From Acinetobacter sp. WU_MDCI_Axc73 (GTDB taxonomy: Bacteria; Pseudomonadota; Gammaproteobacteria; Pseudomonadales; Moraxellaceae), in the NCBI RefSeq assembly GCF_025562455.1, contig NZ_JAHPRO010000001.1, positions 62,001 to 126,000 on the forward strand: 64,000 nt of DNA, read 5' to 3'. This document shows positions 18,145 to 26,617 of this stretch, piece after piece. Within the stretch, counting starts at the first letter, position 1, and each line of letters opens with the position of its first letter. Under the pieces are notes generated by a model. It was not told where the DNA came from. It ran no database searches and was given only the letters and a program-made list of their open reading frames with translations. The position numbers were made by a program, and so were the translations under genes.

Positions 18145-19317
18145 ATGTCCAAATCTCTTGATGTCCTAGGCGGAATTACCGCAGAACAATTTTTAGCTGA
18201 ATACTGGCAGAAGAAACCATTACTGGTTCGCAATGCCATGCCAGAAATTATTAATATTCTTGAGCCTGATGATGTTAAGGAACTGGCGTTAGAAGAAACT
18301 GTTTCAGCGCGCCTACTCAAACAAAAAGATAAAGACCCAAATCAGTGGAGTGTTAAGTCTTCTCCATTGATCAAAGGTGATTTCCAAAAGATGCCAAAAC
18401 TGTGGACATTATTGGTTCAAGCCGTCGATCATTATTCTCTTGATCTTGCAGAACTATGGAACAAGTTTCCATTTATTCCGCAGTGGCGACGTGATGACAT
18501 TATGGTGTCTTATGCTCCAAAAGGTGGTTCTGTCGGGAAACATTTTGATTTTTACGATGTTTTCCTTGTTCAAGGCTATGGTCATCGCCGCTGGCAGCTT
18601 GGACAAATGTGTGATGAATCAACCGAGTTTGTTCCCAATCAACCATTAAAATTATTACCCGACATGGATATTCATTTTGATGAAGTCTTGGCGCCGGGGG
18701 ATTTACTCTATGTACCGCCAGGTTTGTCACATTACGGCATTGCTGAAGATGATTGTTTGACCCTTTCATTTGGCTTTCGTATGCCAAATATCGCGACCAT
18801 GATGGATCGTGTCAGTGACAAATTTGCAGATAATAGTTTATTAAAAAATCCATTATTGGACATTATCCGAGATCAAAGCTCTGCCATTGGAGAAATTACT
18901 GCAAATGAGCTAGCTTATCTCAAACGCAAAGTACTTGATCAATTACAACATTCTAGTGACTTTGAACATGCACTCATGTCCCTGATGTCTGAACCCAAAT
19001 ATGCTGACAATATTCCTGAGGCAGATGAACTTGAAGCAGATGATTTGCTTGAGCTTCTAAATACTGGATATAAGCTGCGATTAGAACCCGCTTCACGGCT
19101 TTTATATACCGAAGAAGATGGACAATTACTATTTTGGGCAAATGGTGAAGAATGCTGTATTTCAGAAGTCTTTGAACAAAGCTTAAAACGATTGGCCGAC
19201 GGTGAAATGCTGGATTTTGATCAATCCCTGAACCAAGAAGAGATACTCGAGGATATTACACAATTACTCAATGATTCGGTTTTAATATTGCTTCCACCTG
19301 AAGAAGAAACAGAATAA
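18145..19317 (+). CDS. roxA: JmjC-type ribosomal oxygenase (RoxA/YcfD-like)
   Basis: From ATG 18145 the protein has 390 residues. A JmjC/cupin-type domain is visible at about 60-215, with the iron ligands in GKHFDFYDVFLVQGYG (His and Asp of the HxD motif) and the second His in PPGLSHYG. E. coli YcfD/RoxA hydroxylates an arginine of ribosomal protein L16. The C-terminal part (about 220-390), rich in acidic residues, is also typical. The frame opens at 18097 but the segment before ATG 18145 does not look conserved. A strong match to this family is inferred; the gene is monocistronic apart from the small frame upstream. Confidence 0.85.
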   Translation: MSKSLDVLGGITAEQFLAEYWQKKPLLVRNAMPEIINILEPDDVKELALEETVSARLLKQKDKDPNQWSVKSSPLIKGDFQKMPKLWTLLVQAVDHYSLDLAELWNKFPFIPQWRRDDIMVSYAPKGGSVGKHFDFYDVFLVQGYGHRRWQLGQMCDESTEFVPNQPLKLLPDMDIHFDEVLAPGDLLYVPPGLSHYGIAEDDCLTLSFGFRMPNIATMMDRVSDKFADNSLLKNPLLDIIRDQSSAIGEITANELAYLKRKVLDQLQHSSDFEHALMSLMSEPKYADNIPEADELEADDLLELLNTGYKLRLEPASRLLYTEEDGQLLFWANGEECCISEVFEQSLKRLADGEMLDFDQSLNQEEILEDITQLLNDSVLILLPPEEETE

Positions 19318-19431
19318 ACCCGATTCTGAGCTGGGAGTTTAGAATAATTCTCAGCTCTAACAATTCATTACTTGAGCTTAAGCTGGCTTGTTGGCTAATT
19401 TAGATCACAATAAAAAAGGAATATTGTATTA

Positions 19432-21102
19432 ATGGCCAATCTCACACAAAGTATTCGACATAAGTTTTTAAATACTTTTTTTTCGCGGCATTCAGTCTGG
19501 TTCCTATGCATTATTGTCGCCATCAGTATTAGCTGGTTTCGCATCTCTTATGCACCTCATTATATTTATTATTTTGTTTCTGACACTGTTCTAAATGGAT
19601 TGTGGCTCATTACAGGTTTACTTAGTCTGCTTGGTCTTTATGATGTTTTACAAAATAGACATTCTATTCTGAGAAATTACCCAATCATGGGACATTTTCG
19701 ATTTTTCTTTGAAGATTTTCGTCCTGAAATTCGGCAGTATTTTATTGAATCTGATCAGGACGCCCTACCTTTCTCACGCATGCAACGCAGTTTAGTATAT
19801 CAACGTGCTAAAAATGAGAATGCGGACAAACCCTTTGGTTCAATCATCAATGTCTATCAAGATGATTATCGCTTTATGGTGCATTCAATTACACCTTGTG
19901 AACCTGCTGACCCTAGAACCTTTCGGATTGAAATTGGTAATCACCAGTGTACACAGCCTTATAGTGCATCGATCATGAATATTTCAGCCATGAGCTTTGG
20001 GAGCTTAAGTGCCAACGCGATCCGTGCACTGAATAAAGGTGCAAAGATGGGGAATTTTTATCATGACACAGGTGAAGGTAGTTTAAGTCCTTATCATTTA
20101 GAAAATGGCGGTGATATCGTCTGGGAAATTGCCAGTGGTTATTTTGGTTGCCGTACACTCGATGGAAAGTTTGATCCTGAAAAATTCAAAAAACAGGCTG
20201 CACTTCCGCAAATCAAAATGATTGAAATCAAACTCTCTCAAGGGGCAAAACCAGGACATGGCGGAATCTTGCCGAAAGATAAAATCACTGAGGAAATTGC
20301 AGAAATTCGCGGCGTACCTCGCGACCGCGATTGTATCTCCCCACCAAAACATTCTGCTTTTAATACACCCATTGAGATGATGCATTTTATTCAGCAATTA
20401 CGTGAACTTTCAGGTGGAAAACCAGTGGGTTTTAAACTGTGTATTGGTCAACCATGGCAATTTATGGGTATTGTCAAAGCCATGCTTGCTACTCAAATTA
20501 TCCCAGATTTTATCGTGGTGGATGGTTCTGAAGGCGGTACGGGAGCTGCGCCTGTAGAATTTAGTGATTTTATCGGGACACCGCTGCGCGAAGGCTTACA
20601 GTTTGTACATAACACCTTAATTGGAGCAGGCTTGCGAGATCAGATTAAATTAGGTGCCAGTGGTAAGATTATTAGTGCGTTTGATATTGCCAGTACCTTT
20701 GCATTGGGTGCAGATTGGGTCAATTCTGCACGCGGCTTTATGTTTGCAGTAGGTTGTATTCAAGCGCAAAGTTGTCATACCAATCAATGTCCAGTCGGTG
20801 TCGCGACACAGGATAAAGATCGCCAAAAGGCGATTGATGTTCCAACCAAAGCAGATCGTGTATTTTATTTCCAAAAAAATACATTGCATGCACTGTCCGA
20901 AATGATTGCCGCAGCAGGTTTACAACATCCTTCGGAAATTAAGGCACATCATTTGGCACAACGTTTGAATGATCGTGAAATTAAGAACTATGCGCAACTG
21001 CACTTTTTCTTTAAAGGTGGAGAACTTTTAGACTGTCATGAAAAAGATGATGAAAACTTTTATTATCGGATGTGGAATATGGCCATGGCCGAACGTTTTT
21101 AG
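19432..21102 (+). CDS. FMN-binding glutamate-synthase-like (GltB-like) protein with N-terminal membrane segments
   Basis: The 556-residue protein has two hydrophobic stretches near the N terminus (WFLCIIVAISISWF and VLNGLWLITGLLSLLGLY), then a glutamate-synthase-type domain. That domain shows MSFGSLSANAIRALNKGAK, SYTGEGS-like DTGEGSLSPYH, KPGHGGILPKDKIT, the glycine-rich DGSEGGTGAAPVEF and the cysteine cluster CIQAQSCHTNQCPVG, which binds a 3Fe-4S cluster in GltB. Only the FMN half of glutamate synthase is present; there is no glutaminase domain. Such stand-alone proteins are common, but their reaction is unknown. It is probably attached to the inner membrane. It has a strong bidirectional terminator after it. 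Confidence 0.85.
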   Translation: MANLTQSIRHKFLNTFFSRHSVWFLCIIVAISISWFRISYAPHYIYYFVSDTVLNGLWLITGLLSLLGLYDVLQNRHSILRNYPIMGHFRFFFEDFRPEIRQYFIESDQDALPFSRMQRSLVYQRAKNENADKPFGSIINVYQDDYRFMVHSITPCEPADPRTFRIEIGNHQCTQPYSASIMNISAMSFGSLSANAIRALNKGAKMGNFYHDTGEGSLSPYHLENGGDIVWEIASGYFGCRTLDGKFDPEKFKKQAALPQIKMIEIKLSQGAKPGHGGILPKDKITEEIAEIRGVPRDRDCISPPKHSAFNTPIEMMHFIQQLRELSGGKPVGFKLCIGQPWQFMGIVKAMLATQIIPDFIVVDGSEGGTGAAPVEFSDFIGTPLREGLQFVHNTLIGAGLRDQIKLGASGKIISAFDIASTFALGADWVNSARGFMFAVGCIQAQSCHTNQCPVGVATQDKDRQKAIDVPTKADRVFYFQKNTLHALSEMIAAAGLQHPSEIKAHHLAQRLNDREIKNYAQLHFFFKGGELLDCHEKDDENFYYRMWNMAMAERF

Positions 21103-21116
21103 TTTTTAACTTGTTT

Positions 21117-21159
21117 AAAAATAAAACCCAAGTCGATCATTTGCTTGGGTTTTATTTTT
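21117..21159. terminator. Bidirectional terminator
   Basis: A 16-bp stem from AAAAATAAAACCCAAG to CTTGGGTTTTATTTTT with an 11-base loop. It lies between the convergent glutamate-synthase-like and peroxidase genes and has T-rich ends in both directions. Confidence 0.85.
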
Positions 21160-21179
21160 GAAATCATTAATGGATTAAA

Positions 21180-22121
21180 CTATTCATCACCTAAATCATC
21201 CAGAAAATCGACTGTCGGAACAAAGAATAATGTTCCCGTTTGCGCAGTGCTAAAATCCAGTAAACGATCTAAATGCCCTTCCGCGTTGCCTTGAAACATA
21301 TGCTCTAACATTTGGCGAGTCGTGCTAAATTTATTGGCATAACCAATAAAATAGGTTCCATATTCACCCTTGCTTGGATTTGAAAATGGCATATTTGCAC
21401 GCATAATTTTCAGTTCGTTGCCTTCATCATCGTAGGCTTTACTGACGTTATTATGTGCTGTTCCTGGTTTTACATCATCCCCAAGTTCAACATCATTAAA
21501 CTTTTTACGACCAATCACTTTTTCCTGTTCTTCATCACTTAATGCACGCCATTTATCCATATCATGAATATATTTTTGTGCAAAAGCATAGCTTCCACCA
21601 GTGAATAAAGGATCTTCTGCGCCTACTAATGCATATTCAGCAGCAATTTCAGGTTCAGGATTTTCCGTACCATCAACAAAACCAAGGATCGCACGACCGT
21701 CAAAATAGCGAAAACCATGCACCTCATCAACAGAATGGGTTAAATCTTTAAGCTGCTCATGAATAATTCTCGCCAGCTCATAGCATAAAGCCTGACGATC
21801 TGCGCGGATATGAAAAAATAAATCTCCTGGCGTAGAAACCGCAGTATATTTTGGACCTTTAATTTCTTTAAACGTAGTCAATTCATGTGGTTTGGGCTGT
21901 CCTTCAAACAACATGTCCCATGCATTTGAACTAAAGCCCAGAACAGCATTGAACTTGTCATCTGGATAACGTGTTCTTAAACTACGCGTCAATGCTGAAA
22001 AATTTGCAGCAAAATCGATCACTTTCTCTTTTACGCCATCTGTTAAAGAAAGCCCCAATACAATAAATAAAGCATTTTCACCTGGACGACTGGTAACAGG
22101 TTGAACTCGAGTCAATGTCAT
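21180..22121 (-). CDS. Dyp-type haem peroxidase (YfeX-like)
   Basis: The 313-residue protein carries the dye-decolorising peroxidase motif GFVDGTENP (about residue 150), whose Asp activates peroxide, and a proximal haem histidine in GTAHNNVSKAYD (about residue 225). The C-terminal half has NMPFSNPSKGEYGTYFIGYA with a distal arginine or related ligand site. There is no signal peptide, so it is cytoplasmic, as in the YfeX/EfeB-like group without Tat signal. Such enzymes oxidise porphyrins or dyes with hydrogen peroxide; the natural substrate is unknown. It stands alone; upstream 160 bases show no clear promoter. Confidence 0.9.
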   Translation of the reverse strand: MTLTRVQPVTSRPGENALFIVLGLSLTDGVKEKVIDFAANFSALTRSLRTRYPDDKFNAVLGFSSNAWDMLFEGQPKPHELTTFKEIKGPKYTAVSTPGDLFFHIRADRQALCYELARIIHEQLKDLTHSVDEVHGFRYFDGRAILGFVDGTENPEPEIAAEYALVGAEDPLFTGGSYAFAQKYIHDMDKWRALSDEEQEKVIGRKKFNDVELGDDVKPGTAHNNVSKAYDDEGNELKIMRANMPFSNPSKGEYGTYFIGYANKFSTTRQMLEHMFQGNAEGHLDRLLDFSTAQTGTLFFVPTVDFLDDLGDE

Positions 22122-22282
22122 AAACCTCTGCCTTGTCTGAGCATTTTATTCTGATGCTAATTTAGCATATTGTATAAAAAAGCTTGCAGTGGATCGATTT
22201 AAAATTCTACAGTCGCTCAAAATAAAAACAAAAAAACACGGATAAACCGAGTGGCTATACGTATTTTTGTGATGATTAGACT

Positions 22283-23065
22283 TTAGGCTTTGGCATATTG
22301 CTGATTTAAATATTTAACAATTTGATCTGACTCAAATAATTTGATACCTGTATTGGGATCAACCAAATACGGAACTTGCATTTTCCCCTGCATTTCAGGC
22401 AACATTTTCTCACGCTTACCACCTGCTAATGGGACATATTTTCCGGGTTTTAAACGAAGTTTAGCTGGTCCCATATCTTGCCAGCGTTCTTTGGCTACAT
22501 TATGCAAAATGTAAGGAATTTCTAGCTCCGTTAAAACTGCACGAACAATACGTGAGTATGGACTTGCCTCAAAACTCCATAACTCAAGCAATTGTTCTGG
22601 CGCGGCACGATCTATAATCTTTTTATTAATCCATACACCACGTGCCATATTTAAAAGTGTTCCAGCAAATTCAGTCAAAGGAACTTTCGGATAATGGTTA
22701 TACTTATTCGGCGTTTTGCCAGTTTTTCCATAATATTTAAAAAGATGATGAATAATGTCCTGAGACTCAAAAAGTTGATCTCCAGTATTTTCATCAATCA
22801 GAAAAGGAAACTGTAGTTTTCCTCCCTTTTCTTTCACAATATGACGGTACTTCTGACCGCCTTTGGGACAAGGATAAATTTCAACATCTAAATTCAGTAA
22901 GGTCAAAGCCTCACGGACACGACGACAAAATGGTGACCCTTCAAACTCATAAAGCTTTAGCGGTTTTTCTGGTTGCTTTGGAAAAGCTGTACCACTCACT
23001 CCGCGACCACCCTCTGCCAGACTTGATGCAAGCGATTGTAAGACTTTTATTTGATGAATCACCAT
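22283..23065 (-). CDS. Protein with two tandem GST N-terminal (thioredoxin-fold) domains
   Basis: The 260-residue protein has two similar modules. The first (about 36-112) contains KLYEFEGSPFCRRVREAL and FPFLIDENTG; the second (about 160-255) contains LWSFEASPYSRIVRAVL, VPYLVDPNTG and FESDQIVKYL. Both resemble GST_N domains: the xSPFCRRV and xSPYSRIV turns, and the conserved proline before the beta strand (PFLID, PYLVD). The first keeps one cysteine; the second has serine instead. No GST_C domain follows. The role is not known: it may be a glutathione-linked oxidoreductase. It is followed on the same strand by nothing close; rraA lies just upstream (15-base gap) and may be co-transcribed. Confidence 0.82.
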   Translation of the reverse strand: MVIHQIKVLQSLASSLAEGGRGVSGTAFPKQPEKPLKLYEFEGSPFCRRVREALTLLNLDVEIYPCPKGGQKYRHIVKEKGGKLQFPFLIDENTGDQLFESQDIIHHLFKYYGKTGKTPNKYNHYPKVPLTEFAGTLLNMARGVWINKKIIDRAAPEQLLELWSFEASPYSRIVRAVLTELEIPYILHNVAKERWQDMGPAKLRLKPGKYVPLAGGKREKMLPEMQGKMQVPYLVDPNTGIKLFESDQIVKYLNQQYAKA

Positions 23066-23080
23066 AAAGGCATCCTATTA

Positions 23081-23593
23081 TTATAAATTGACGAGTTGTT
23101 CTGTAGCGACCACAATGCCATTGTTATCCGCGTAAATAAAGTCGCCAGACTTAAATGTTACGCCACCAAAATAAAGATTTACATCAACTTCGCCTATGCC
23201 TTTACGGTTACTTTTTTGTGGAATTGCAGCCAATGCATGCACACCCAAATCCAGCTCAGCAAGCGCATCGACATCACGTACACAGCCATAAATGACCACA
23301 CCGTTCCAATGATTCTTTACCGCTGACTCAGCAATCATATCGCCCATCAAAGCACATCGCATGGATGCCCCGCCATCCACCACCAGAACTTTTCCTGTTC
23401 CATCAGTAGCCAATAACTCTTTCACACGTGAATTATCTTCAAAACATTTTACTGTCACGATTTGACCGCCGAATGTTTTACGTGCTCCGTAACTTTTAAA
23501 AAAACGCCCATCCAGTGAAGGAGTAACAACCTGAATATCTTTATCAGGATGATCATCAAGTAAATCACAGGTTACGAAAGGCACTGTTGTCAT
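23081..23593 (-). CDS. rraA: RraA-family protein (RNase E inhibitor or HMG/oxaloacetate aldolase type)
   Basis: From ATG 23593 the protein has 170 residues with the RraA fold: FVTCDLLDDHPDKDIQVV at the N terminus, VLVVDGGASMRCALMGDMIAE (phosphate/metal-binding glycine loop, about 72-92) and VIYGCVRDVDALAELD. This fold is shared by RraA, an inhibitor of RNase E, and by 4-hydroxy-4-methyl-2-oxoglutarate aldolases; the G-x(20)-R-D metal/substrate site is present here, so either is possible. The protein acts in the cytoplasm. A GGAGCG lies before ATG 23593; a second ATG at 23605 overlaps the upstream gene's stop codon as TAATG. It is probably coupled with its neighbours. Confidence 0.85.
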   Translation of the reverse strand: MTTVPFVTCDLLDDHPDKDIQVVTPSLDGRFFKSYGARKTFGGQIVTVKCFEDNSRVKELLATDGTGKVLVVDGGASMRCALMGDMIAESAVKNHWNGVVIYGCVRDVDALAELDLGVHALAAIPQKSNRKGIGEVDVNLYFGGVTFKSGDFIYADNNGIVVATEQLVNL

Positions 23594-23604
23594 ATTGCGC
23601 TCCA

Positions 23605-24270
23605 TTATGAAGTAGTTTGTATGGCTAAATTATCATAAATTTTAAAGCTTTCCATTTGCGTATTTGCAGCAATAAGCATGCTATGCGCCAATTGCTCCGC
23701 AGTCACTGGCTTATACATAAATGGTTTTTTAATGGTATCTTTAAGCAGCAAAAATATTTTCTGCGCCGCGCCTTCAAGTATTCTTTGCTCATCTCGATCA
23801 CCAATCAATAAAGAAGGGTGAAAGATTGAAAGTTTACTGAGTGTTAAGGTTTTCAAATAGTCCTCAAGCTGCCCTTTGACCCGATTATAAAAAATAATAG
23901 AGGATGAATTTGCACCCATCGCACTCACCAAAAGCAAATGCGTTTCTTTATCCTGAAGTAAATCTGCAAAATGTGCATTGATCTCATAATCAATCGCATA
24001 AAATTTTTGTTTAGAGCCTGCTTTTTTAATAGTCGATCCCAAACAAATAAAAGCATGTGTATAACCACTCACATCCTGATCATTGAGTAACAAAAAGTCT
24101 TCGAGTAAAAACTGACGAACTTTAGGAAATACATTAAAGTCATCTAACTCTTTGCGGACTAAAACGGTCACAGATTCAAACTCTGACGCTGCTTGTAATT
24201 GTTTTACCAATGCTTTTCCGACCAATCCAGTTGCACCGATCACCAATGCTTTTTTGTTCATATTTGTCAT
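23605..24270 (-). CDS. NAD(P)-binding Rossmann-fold protein
   Basis: The 221-residue protein begins with a nucleotide-binding motif ALVIGATGLVGKALVKQL (GxTGxxG, about residues 8-25). Further motifs include a short-chain-like YNRVKGQLEDYL (Tyr and Lys of a YxxxK-like pattern) and LSIFHPSLLIGDRDE. It resembles atypical SDR proteins of the HTATIP2/oxidoreductase group; the substrate is unknown. Starts at ATG 24270 and ATG 24261 (MNKKALV) are both in frame without a clear ribosome binding site. The stop codon overlaps the first ATG of the downstream rraA-like gene, suggesting one operon. Confidence 0.75.
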   Translation of the reverse strand: MTNMNKKALVIGATGLVGKALVKQLQAASEFESVTVLVRKELDDFNVFPKVRQFLLEDFLLLNDQDVSGYTHAFICLGSTIKKAGSKQKFYAIDYEINAHFADLLQDKETHLLLVSAMGANSSSIIFYNRVKGQLEDYLKTLTLSKLSIFHPSLLIGDRDEQRILEGAAQKIFLLLKDTIKKPFMYKPVTAEQLAHSMLIAANTQMESFKIYDNLAIQTTS

Positions 24271-24359
24271 ATTTTGACCAGCCCACTTGTTTTTACTTTA
24301 ATTTAGCCTGTTCCTGAAAATTTATCACTATCAAAAACGTTGCAAAAACGTCTCAAGAC

Positions 24360-24388
24360 TTGACTTAGCCGCACCAATTCATCAAAAT
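24360..24388 (+). promoter_or_regulatory. Candidate rpsT promoter
   Basis: TTGACT (24360-24365) and CAAAAT (24383-24388), 17-base spacing. The -35 element is nearly perfect. A start near 24395 would leave an 85-base leader with strong secondary structure. Confidence 0.45.
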
Positions 24389-24402
24389 ATGGCACTTGTT
24401 TA

Positions 24403-24447
24403 CGGGCTGGTGATAGTTTTAACTATAACCAGTGAAACTTCAGCCCG
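24403..24447 (+). promoter_or_regulatory. Structured 5' leader of rpsT
   Basis: CGGGCTG (24403-24409) pairs with CAGCCCG (24441-24447). Inside lies a near-perfect 26-base dyad, CTGGTGATAGTT / AACTATAACCAG with one mismatch (24407-24432). Both structures share three bases, so they may be alternatives. In E. coli, S20 represses its own translation; a similar control is possible but not proven. Confidence 0.45.
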
Positions 24448-24479
24448 CCCAGACCAATCAAATTTCAAGGAGTGCAAGA

Positions 24480-24749
24480 GTGGCAAACTCTGCTCAGGCA
24501 AAAAAACGTGCGCGTCAAAACGTTAAAGCGCGTAAACACAACGCAAGCTTGCGTTCTATGGTTCGTACTTACATCAAACGTACTGTAAGTGCAATCGCAT
24601 CTGGTGATTATGCTGTTGCTACAGAAGCTTATAAAAAAGCTGTTCCTGTAATCGACCGTATGGCTGATAAAGGCATCATCCACAAAAACAAAGCTGCTCG
24701 TCATAAGAGCCGTTTAAACGCTCAAGTTAAAGCATTAGCTTCTAACTAA
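24480..24749 (+). CDS. rpsT: 30S ribosomal protein S20
   Basis: S20 is a small basic primary 16S rRNA-binding protein of the 30S subunit body. From GTG 24480 it has 89 residues and the typical pattern: N-terminal [20 protein letters not shown], then three helices with [11 protein letters not shown] and [25 protein letters not shown] lies seven bases upstream of the GTG, which fixes the start; the open frame extends further upstream, but that part is not like S20. It has a strong terminator after it and a structured leader before it, consistent with autoregulation. Confidence 0.97.
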   Translation: MANSAQAKKRARQNVKARKHNASLRSMVRTYIKRTVSAIASGDYAVATEAYKKAVPVIDRMADKGIIHKNKAARHKSRLNAQVKALASN

Positions 24750-24756
24750 GCAGCAA

Positions 24757-24785
24757 ATAAAAAAAGCCCAGTAGGGCTTTTTTTA
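24757..24785 (+). terminator. Intrinsic terminator of rpsT
   Basis: Stem AAAGCCC / GGGCTTT with loop AGTA and a long T tail. Confidence 0.9.
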
Positions 24786-24828
24786 TTGCCATGAAAATAA
24801 TAAATTAAAAACTGATCTGTTCTTTTAT

Positions 24829-25827
24829 ATGCGTAATTCCTATTTAGATAAAGCCAAAGGTTTACTCATCTTTCTGGTGGTATGGGGACACAGCTTAGAA
24901 CGTTTCATTGGCCGGAATGATCCAAACAGCACATTACTGTTATTTATCTACAGCTTCCACATGCCTGCTTTTATTTTTGTCTCAGGCTTGTTGTTTAAAA
25001 ATCATAAATTATTTGAAAAAGTCTTATTTTTTACTGTGCTCGCAGTGTTGTTTCAAATTCTTTATTTTTGCTTTGAATCCTTTTGGCAATACACTCAAAA
25101 CTGGCTAAGTTGGATGATCAAACCGTATTGGATTTTATGGTATCTATGGGGAATGGTAGCTTGGAGTCTGATCACACCACTATTAATGAAAACTCATTAT
25201 CCTCTGCTTATTGCCATTTTCGCCAGTTTAGTTATCGGGTTATCTCCATTCAATAATTACCTGTTTTCCATTGGACGGATTTTTGTGTTCTTGCCATTTT
25301 TTGTGGCTGGCGCGCTTTATGGCAAATCTTTTTTACAGGACATGCAAAATACCCAATATTCGCTCTGCATTGCGGCTGCATGCATAATAATATCAATCAC
25401 TTTATTGGCTTTATTCAGCCCCAATCATTACTGGTTATATGGAAGTTTATCCTATCAACAGTTACAGGTAGATGCTGTTCATGGAATTTTAATGCGCTTG
25501 CTGCTATTAATTATCGCAAGTTGCGGAATAATTGCTTTATTTGCGTATGCATCCAAACTTCCAGATTTTTTTAGGAGTATGGGTGAAAATACTCTAGCCA
25601 TTTACTTACTGCACGGTTTTTTTATCATTACCTTAACAAAATTGGTCGCATTCACTCTAACGAATTGGATGCTCAATGTGGCAATATGTTTATTTCTCAG
25701 TATCTTACTGTGCATTATTTTAAAAGCCAGATTTTTGTCCAAATCTATTCAATACACCGCTATGCAGATCACTCATTTTTTAATCCAATCTATGCAATAT
25801 TTTATCGGTAGTTTCTATAAACGCTGA
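24829..25827 (+). CDS. Acyltransferase family 3 membrane protein
   Basis: The 332-residue protein has about ten hydrophobic segments. Its N terminus LDKAKGLLIFLVVWGHSLERF has the arrangement of the acyltransferase-3 family, with the conserved histidine in WGH that lies in the active site, followed by FIYSFHMPAFIFVSGLLF. These inner-membrane enzymes move acetyl or other acyl groups from coenzyme A to sugars or peptidoglycan; the acceptor cannot be deduced. The C-terminal end overlaps by 13 bases the 3' end of the convergent histidine-phosphatase gene. Confidence 0.88.
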   Translation: MRNSYLDKAKGLLIFLVVWGHSLERFIGRNDPNSTLLLFIYSFHMPAFIFVSGLLFKNHKLFEKVLFFTVLAVLFQILYFCFESFWQYTQNWLSWMIKPYWILWYLWGMVAWSLITPLLMKTHYPLLIAIFASLVIGLSPFNNYLFSIGRIFVFLPFFVAGALYGKSFLQDMQNTQYSLCIAAACIIISITLLALFSPNHYWLYGSLSYQQLQVDAVHGILMRLLLLIIASCGIIALFAYASKLPDFFRSMGENTLAIYLLHGFFIITLTKLVAFTLTNWMLNVAICLFLSILLCIILKARFLSKSIQYTAMQITHFLIQSMQYFIGSFYKR

Positions 25828-26558
25828 TTAGGCTGAATAAAATCACTGACATTCAACTGGTGTACTTCGCTACGCCAAATCCATTTCAACTGACTATTCA
25901 TGAAGTCATCGCCCTCAAACCAAACAAATAAGCCTTCCATCATCGCAGGCCAATCCTCTTTATCAATTTGGCTACGACCCGAAATTACCGCAACAATTGC
26001 AGCAATAATTGTGTCGTGACTTACCGCTAGACTTAAACCATTTGAAGCGTTTGGATGAGTATTATAAATCAGCTCCAATACATCAAATACGCCCGTAATC
26101 GGATGTTTCATTCCCGGCAAAGCATTATTGACAAAACTATTGATAAAACCGAGGGCACCTTGTTCTCGAAAATAAGGCGCGGCTTTTTTTATATCTAGTA
26201 CAAAACTACCCGGCTCAACCAATAAACCTTGCTCAACAATCTCAATGGTATGGGTATTACTTATGGGAGTCACTCGATCAGCCCCCTCAATCATCAAAGC
26301 AGCAGTATCAATACAACGTTGAATCGGACTTGAAATACAATGCTGAATGATTCGACCTGTATGTTGTATCAAACATGCACCCCACTCCTCAGCCAATACT
26401 CGACCAGATTCAGTAAGTTGTAAATCATAGCCTGCCAAGCCTTGTCCATTGACAATTTCACGAATTGAATGCCGTGTAAAAAGTGTCACAGGAACAGTGT
26501 CATCAGGCAACAAATCCATCGCCTGTAACATACTAGGAGGTAATAGCTTAAGTGCCAT
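25815..26558 (-). CDS. Histidine phosphatase family protein
   Basis: The 247-residue protein shows the phosphohistidine motif VTLFTRHSIREIVNGQG (RHxxR, about residues 24-40) with the nucleophilic histidine, and LSLAVSHDTIIAAIVAV near the C terminus, the second conserved histidine region. It has no signal peptide. It is closer to the acid-phosphatase-like branch with short intervening sequences than to phosphoglycerate mutase; the substrate is unknown. It is convergent with the acyltransferase gene (13-base overlap) and 59 bases from cysQ, on the same strand, possibly co-transcribed. Confidence 0.82.
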   Translation of the reverse strand: MALKLLPPSMLQAMDLLPDDTVPVTLFTRHSIREIVNGQGLAGYDLQLTESGRVLAEEWGACLIQHTGRIIQHCISSPIQRCIDTAALMIEGADRVTPISNTHTIEIVEQGLLVEPGSFVLDIKKAAPYFREQGALGFINSFVNNALPGMKHPITGVFDVLELIYNTHPNASNGLSLAVSHDTIIAAIVAVISGRSQIDKEDWPAMMEGLFVWFEGDDFMNSQLKWIWRSEVHQLNVSDFIQPNQRL

Positions 26559-26617
26559 ATATCATCTTATGTTGTCATTTTCATTACCTGCTCACTATAA
26601 CATGCAGGTCAAAACTC

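Noticed and set aside
19319-19365. Weak GAGCTG / CAGCTC hairpin after the roxA-like gene
   Set aside because: Mismatched stem and no T run, so not called as a terminator.
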